Origin: Methylosinus sp. C49
GTDB lineage: Bacteria > Pseudomonadota > Alphaproteobacteria > Rhizobiales > Beijerinckiaceae
NCBI RefSeq assembly: GCF_009936375.1
Contig: NZ_AP022332.1
Coordinates: 2,822,501-2,886,500 of the forward strand
Reading direction: 5' to 3'
Length of the DNA stretch: 64,000 nt
Shown: piece by piece, positions 62,559 through 64,000 of the stretch
Position numbering within the stretch: position 1 is the stretch's first letter
Layout: every line of letters begins with the position of its first letter
Translations under genes and position numbers: made by a program
Notes under the pieces: generated by a model
The model's database searches: none
Told to the model about the DNA's origin: nothing
The model's input: only the letters and a program-made list of their open reading frames with translations

Positions 62559-64000
62559 ATGCTGCGCTTCGCCACCTGGAAGATCATCGCCATTCTGGCG
62601 CTGACGCTCGCCGCCGTTCTCGTCGTCGTCCCCAGCATGCTCGCGCCGGCGAGCGTCAAGGCGCTCGAAAACGCCCTGCCCTCCTGGGCGCAGCCCCGCA
62701 CCATCGTGCTCGGCCTCGATCTGCAGGGCGGCTCCTATGTGATGCTCGAGGTGGACAAGGCCTCGGTGCTGCACACGCAGGTGACCAATCTGCGCGACGA
62801 TGTGCGCCGCATTCTGCGCGAGGAGAAGGTCGCCATCACCGGCGGCATAGGCGCGCAGGCGCGCGGCGTGCAGCTGCGCATCCCCGACGCCGCCGAGCGC
62901 GCCAAGGTGCTGCCGAAGTTCCGCAATCTGGCGCAGGGCTTCGGCGCGAAAATCGGCGGCGCGCCGCCGCTGGAAGTGCGCGATTCGGGCGATGGCCTCG
63001 TGCAGATCGTCGTCACCGACTCCGGCGTGACCGACAAGGTCCGCCACGCCGTCGATCAGTCGATCGAGGTGATCCGCCGCCGCGTCGATGCGCTGGGCAC
63101 GCGCGAGGCCAGCATTCAGCGCGAGGGCGACGATCGCATCATCGTCCAAGTGCCGGGCCTGCAGGACCCGGAGCAGCTCAAGACCATCCTCGGTCAGACC
63201 GCCAAGCTGGAATTCCGCCTCGTCGCCGAGCCGGGCCAGAGCCCTTCGGAGCTGGAGGAGCTCGAGCAGGCCGATCAATCCGGCAAGATCGCCATCGAGA
63301 AGCAGGTCATGGTGCAGGGCGAGGATCTGACCGACGCCCAGCCCGGCTTCGACCAGCAGCGCGGCGGCGAGCCGGTGGTCAATTTCCGCTTCAATATTCG
63401 CGGCGCGCAGAAATTCGGCGAGGTCACATCCAAGAATGTCGGCCGGCTCTTCGCCATCGTGCTCGACAATAAGGTGATTTCGGCGCCGCGCATCCTGCAG
63501 CCGATCACCGGCGGCTCCGGCCAGATATCCGGCCATTTCACCGTCGAGCAGGCCAACAACCTCTCGATCCTGCTGCGCGCCGGCGCCCTGCCCGCCAAGC
63601 TCGACATCATCGAGGAACGCACAGTCGGCCCCGGCCTCGGCCAGGATTCGATCGACGCCGGCAAACGCGCGGCCTATGTCGGCGCCGGCCTCGTCGTCGT
63701 CTATATGCTCATCACCTATGGCGTGTTCGGAATCTTCGCCAATCTGGCGCTCTTCGTCCATATCGCCTTCATCTTCGCCGGCCTCGTGCTGCTCGGCTCG
63801 ACGCTGACATTGCCGGGCATCGCCGGCATTGTGCTGACGATCGGCATGGCGGTCGACTCCAACGTGCTGATCTATGAGCGTATTCGCGAGGAGCAGCATG
63901 GCGGCCGCTCGATCCTCGCCGCGCTGGACGCGGGCTTCAACCGCGCCTTCGCGACCATCGTCGACTCCAATGTCACAATGTTCGTCGCCGCGGCGATCCT
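62559..64000 (+). CDS. secD: Protein translocase subunit SecD (truncated at right edge)
   Basis: The first 480 residues are in the window. An N-terminal membrane segment (IIAILALTLAAVLVVVPSML) is followed by the periplasmic domain with RTIVLGLDLQGGSYVMLEVD, QSIEVIRRRVDALGTREASI and the P1 region EPVVNFRFNIRGAQKFGEVT, then membrane segments with IVLTIGMAVDSNVLIYERIR. SecD drives late steps of translocation using the proton gradient. The start at 62559 is the only ATG near the N-terminus of the family. Its C-terminus and probably secF lie beyond the window. Confidence 0.96.
   Translation, partial: MLRFATWKIIAILALTLAAVLVVVPSMLAPASVKALENALPSWAQPRTIVLGLDLQGGSYVMLEVDKASVLHTQVTNLRDDVRRILREEKVAITGGIGAQARGVQLRIPDAAERAKVLPKFRNLAQGFGAKIGGAPPLEVRDSGDGLVQIVVTDSGVTDKVRHAVDQSIEVIRRRVDALGTREASIQREGDDRIIVQVPGLQDPEQLKTILGQTAKLEFRLVAEPGQSPSELEELEQADQSGKIAIEKQVMVQGEDLTDAQPGFDQQRGGEPVVNFRFNIRGAQKFGEVTSKNVGRLFAIVLDNKVISAPRILQPITGGSGQISGHFTVEQANNLSILLRAGALPAKLDIIEERTVGPGLGQDSIDAGKRAAYVGAGLVVVYMLITYGVFGIFANLALFVHIAFIFAGLVLLGSTLTLPGIAGIVLTIGMAVDSNVLIYERIREEQHGGRSILAALDAGFNRAFATIVDSNVTMFVAAAI

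Overview
The window is GC-rich DNA from an alphaproteobacterium, almost certainly a member of the Hyphomicrobiales (Rhizobiales). The evidence is a SAM-II riboswitch ahead of metZ, a long (366-residue) dCTP deaminase, a MarR-type regulator divergent from ilvE, and an NDUFAF5-like methyltransferase. A urea-using methylotroph or methanotroph of the Methylocystaceae type would fit the urea transport/urease operon, the NiFe hydrogenase and the possible copper-related TonB locus, but no methane or methanol oxidation gene is present, so the genus is inference. Both window edges cut genes: a polyprenyl glycosylphosphotransferase on the left and secD on the right. No insertion sequence, prophage, CRISPR array or rRNA was seen.

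Layout. 1-13 kb: housekeeping and envelope genes (partial sugar-phosphate transferase, FAD oxidoreductase, ilvD, TadG-like protein, rlmJ, RNase T2, SGNH hydrolase, L,D-transpeptidase, a gltD without an adjacent gltB, ilvE). 13-16 kb: a translationally coupled MarR/response regulator/histidine kinase unit divergent from ilvE. 16-29 kb: small unknown proteins, a serine esterase with a His tail, a phytase-like autotransporter, a TetR regulator with a His tail, proC, a second L,D-transpeptidase, a glycosyltransferase overlapping a chagasin-like inhibitor, rlmN, dsbB, a YqaA-like membrane protein and tRNA-Leu(CAA).

29.6-46.1 kb is the most coherent accessory region. One arm, on the minus strand, encodes a small secreted protein, a 1123-residue fusion of an NCS1-type permease with a hybrid histidine kinase, and a LuxR-type response regulator. 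The divergent arm is a 13-gene unit: an outer-membrane porin, urtABCDE and ureDABCEFG. I infer that the permease-kinase is a sensor-transporter that controls urea (or related nitrogen-compound) uptake. A cysteine cluster between its permease and kinase parts may bind metal or respond to redox.

46-54 kb: a diguanylate cyclase, tRNA-Gly(CCC), and a six-gene group 3b-type NiFe hydrogenase operon that includes a cyclic-nucleotide-binding-fold protein and the maturation protease, then a DUF3592 protein and dcd. 54-64 kb: a SAM-II riboswitch with metZ, a TonB-dependent receptor flanked by two small secreted DUF2946-like cysteine proteins (possible copper uptake), apaG, argE, a Gly/His/Trp repeat protein, and yajC-secD.
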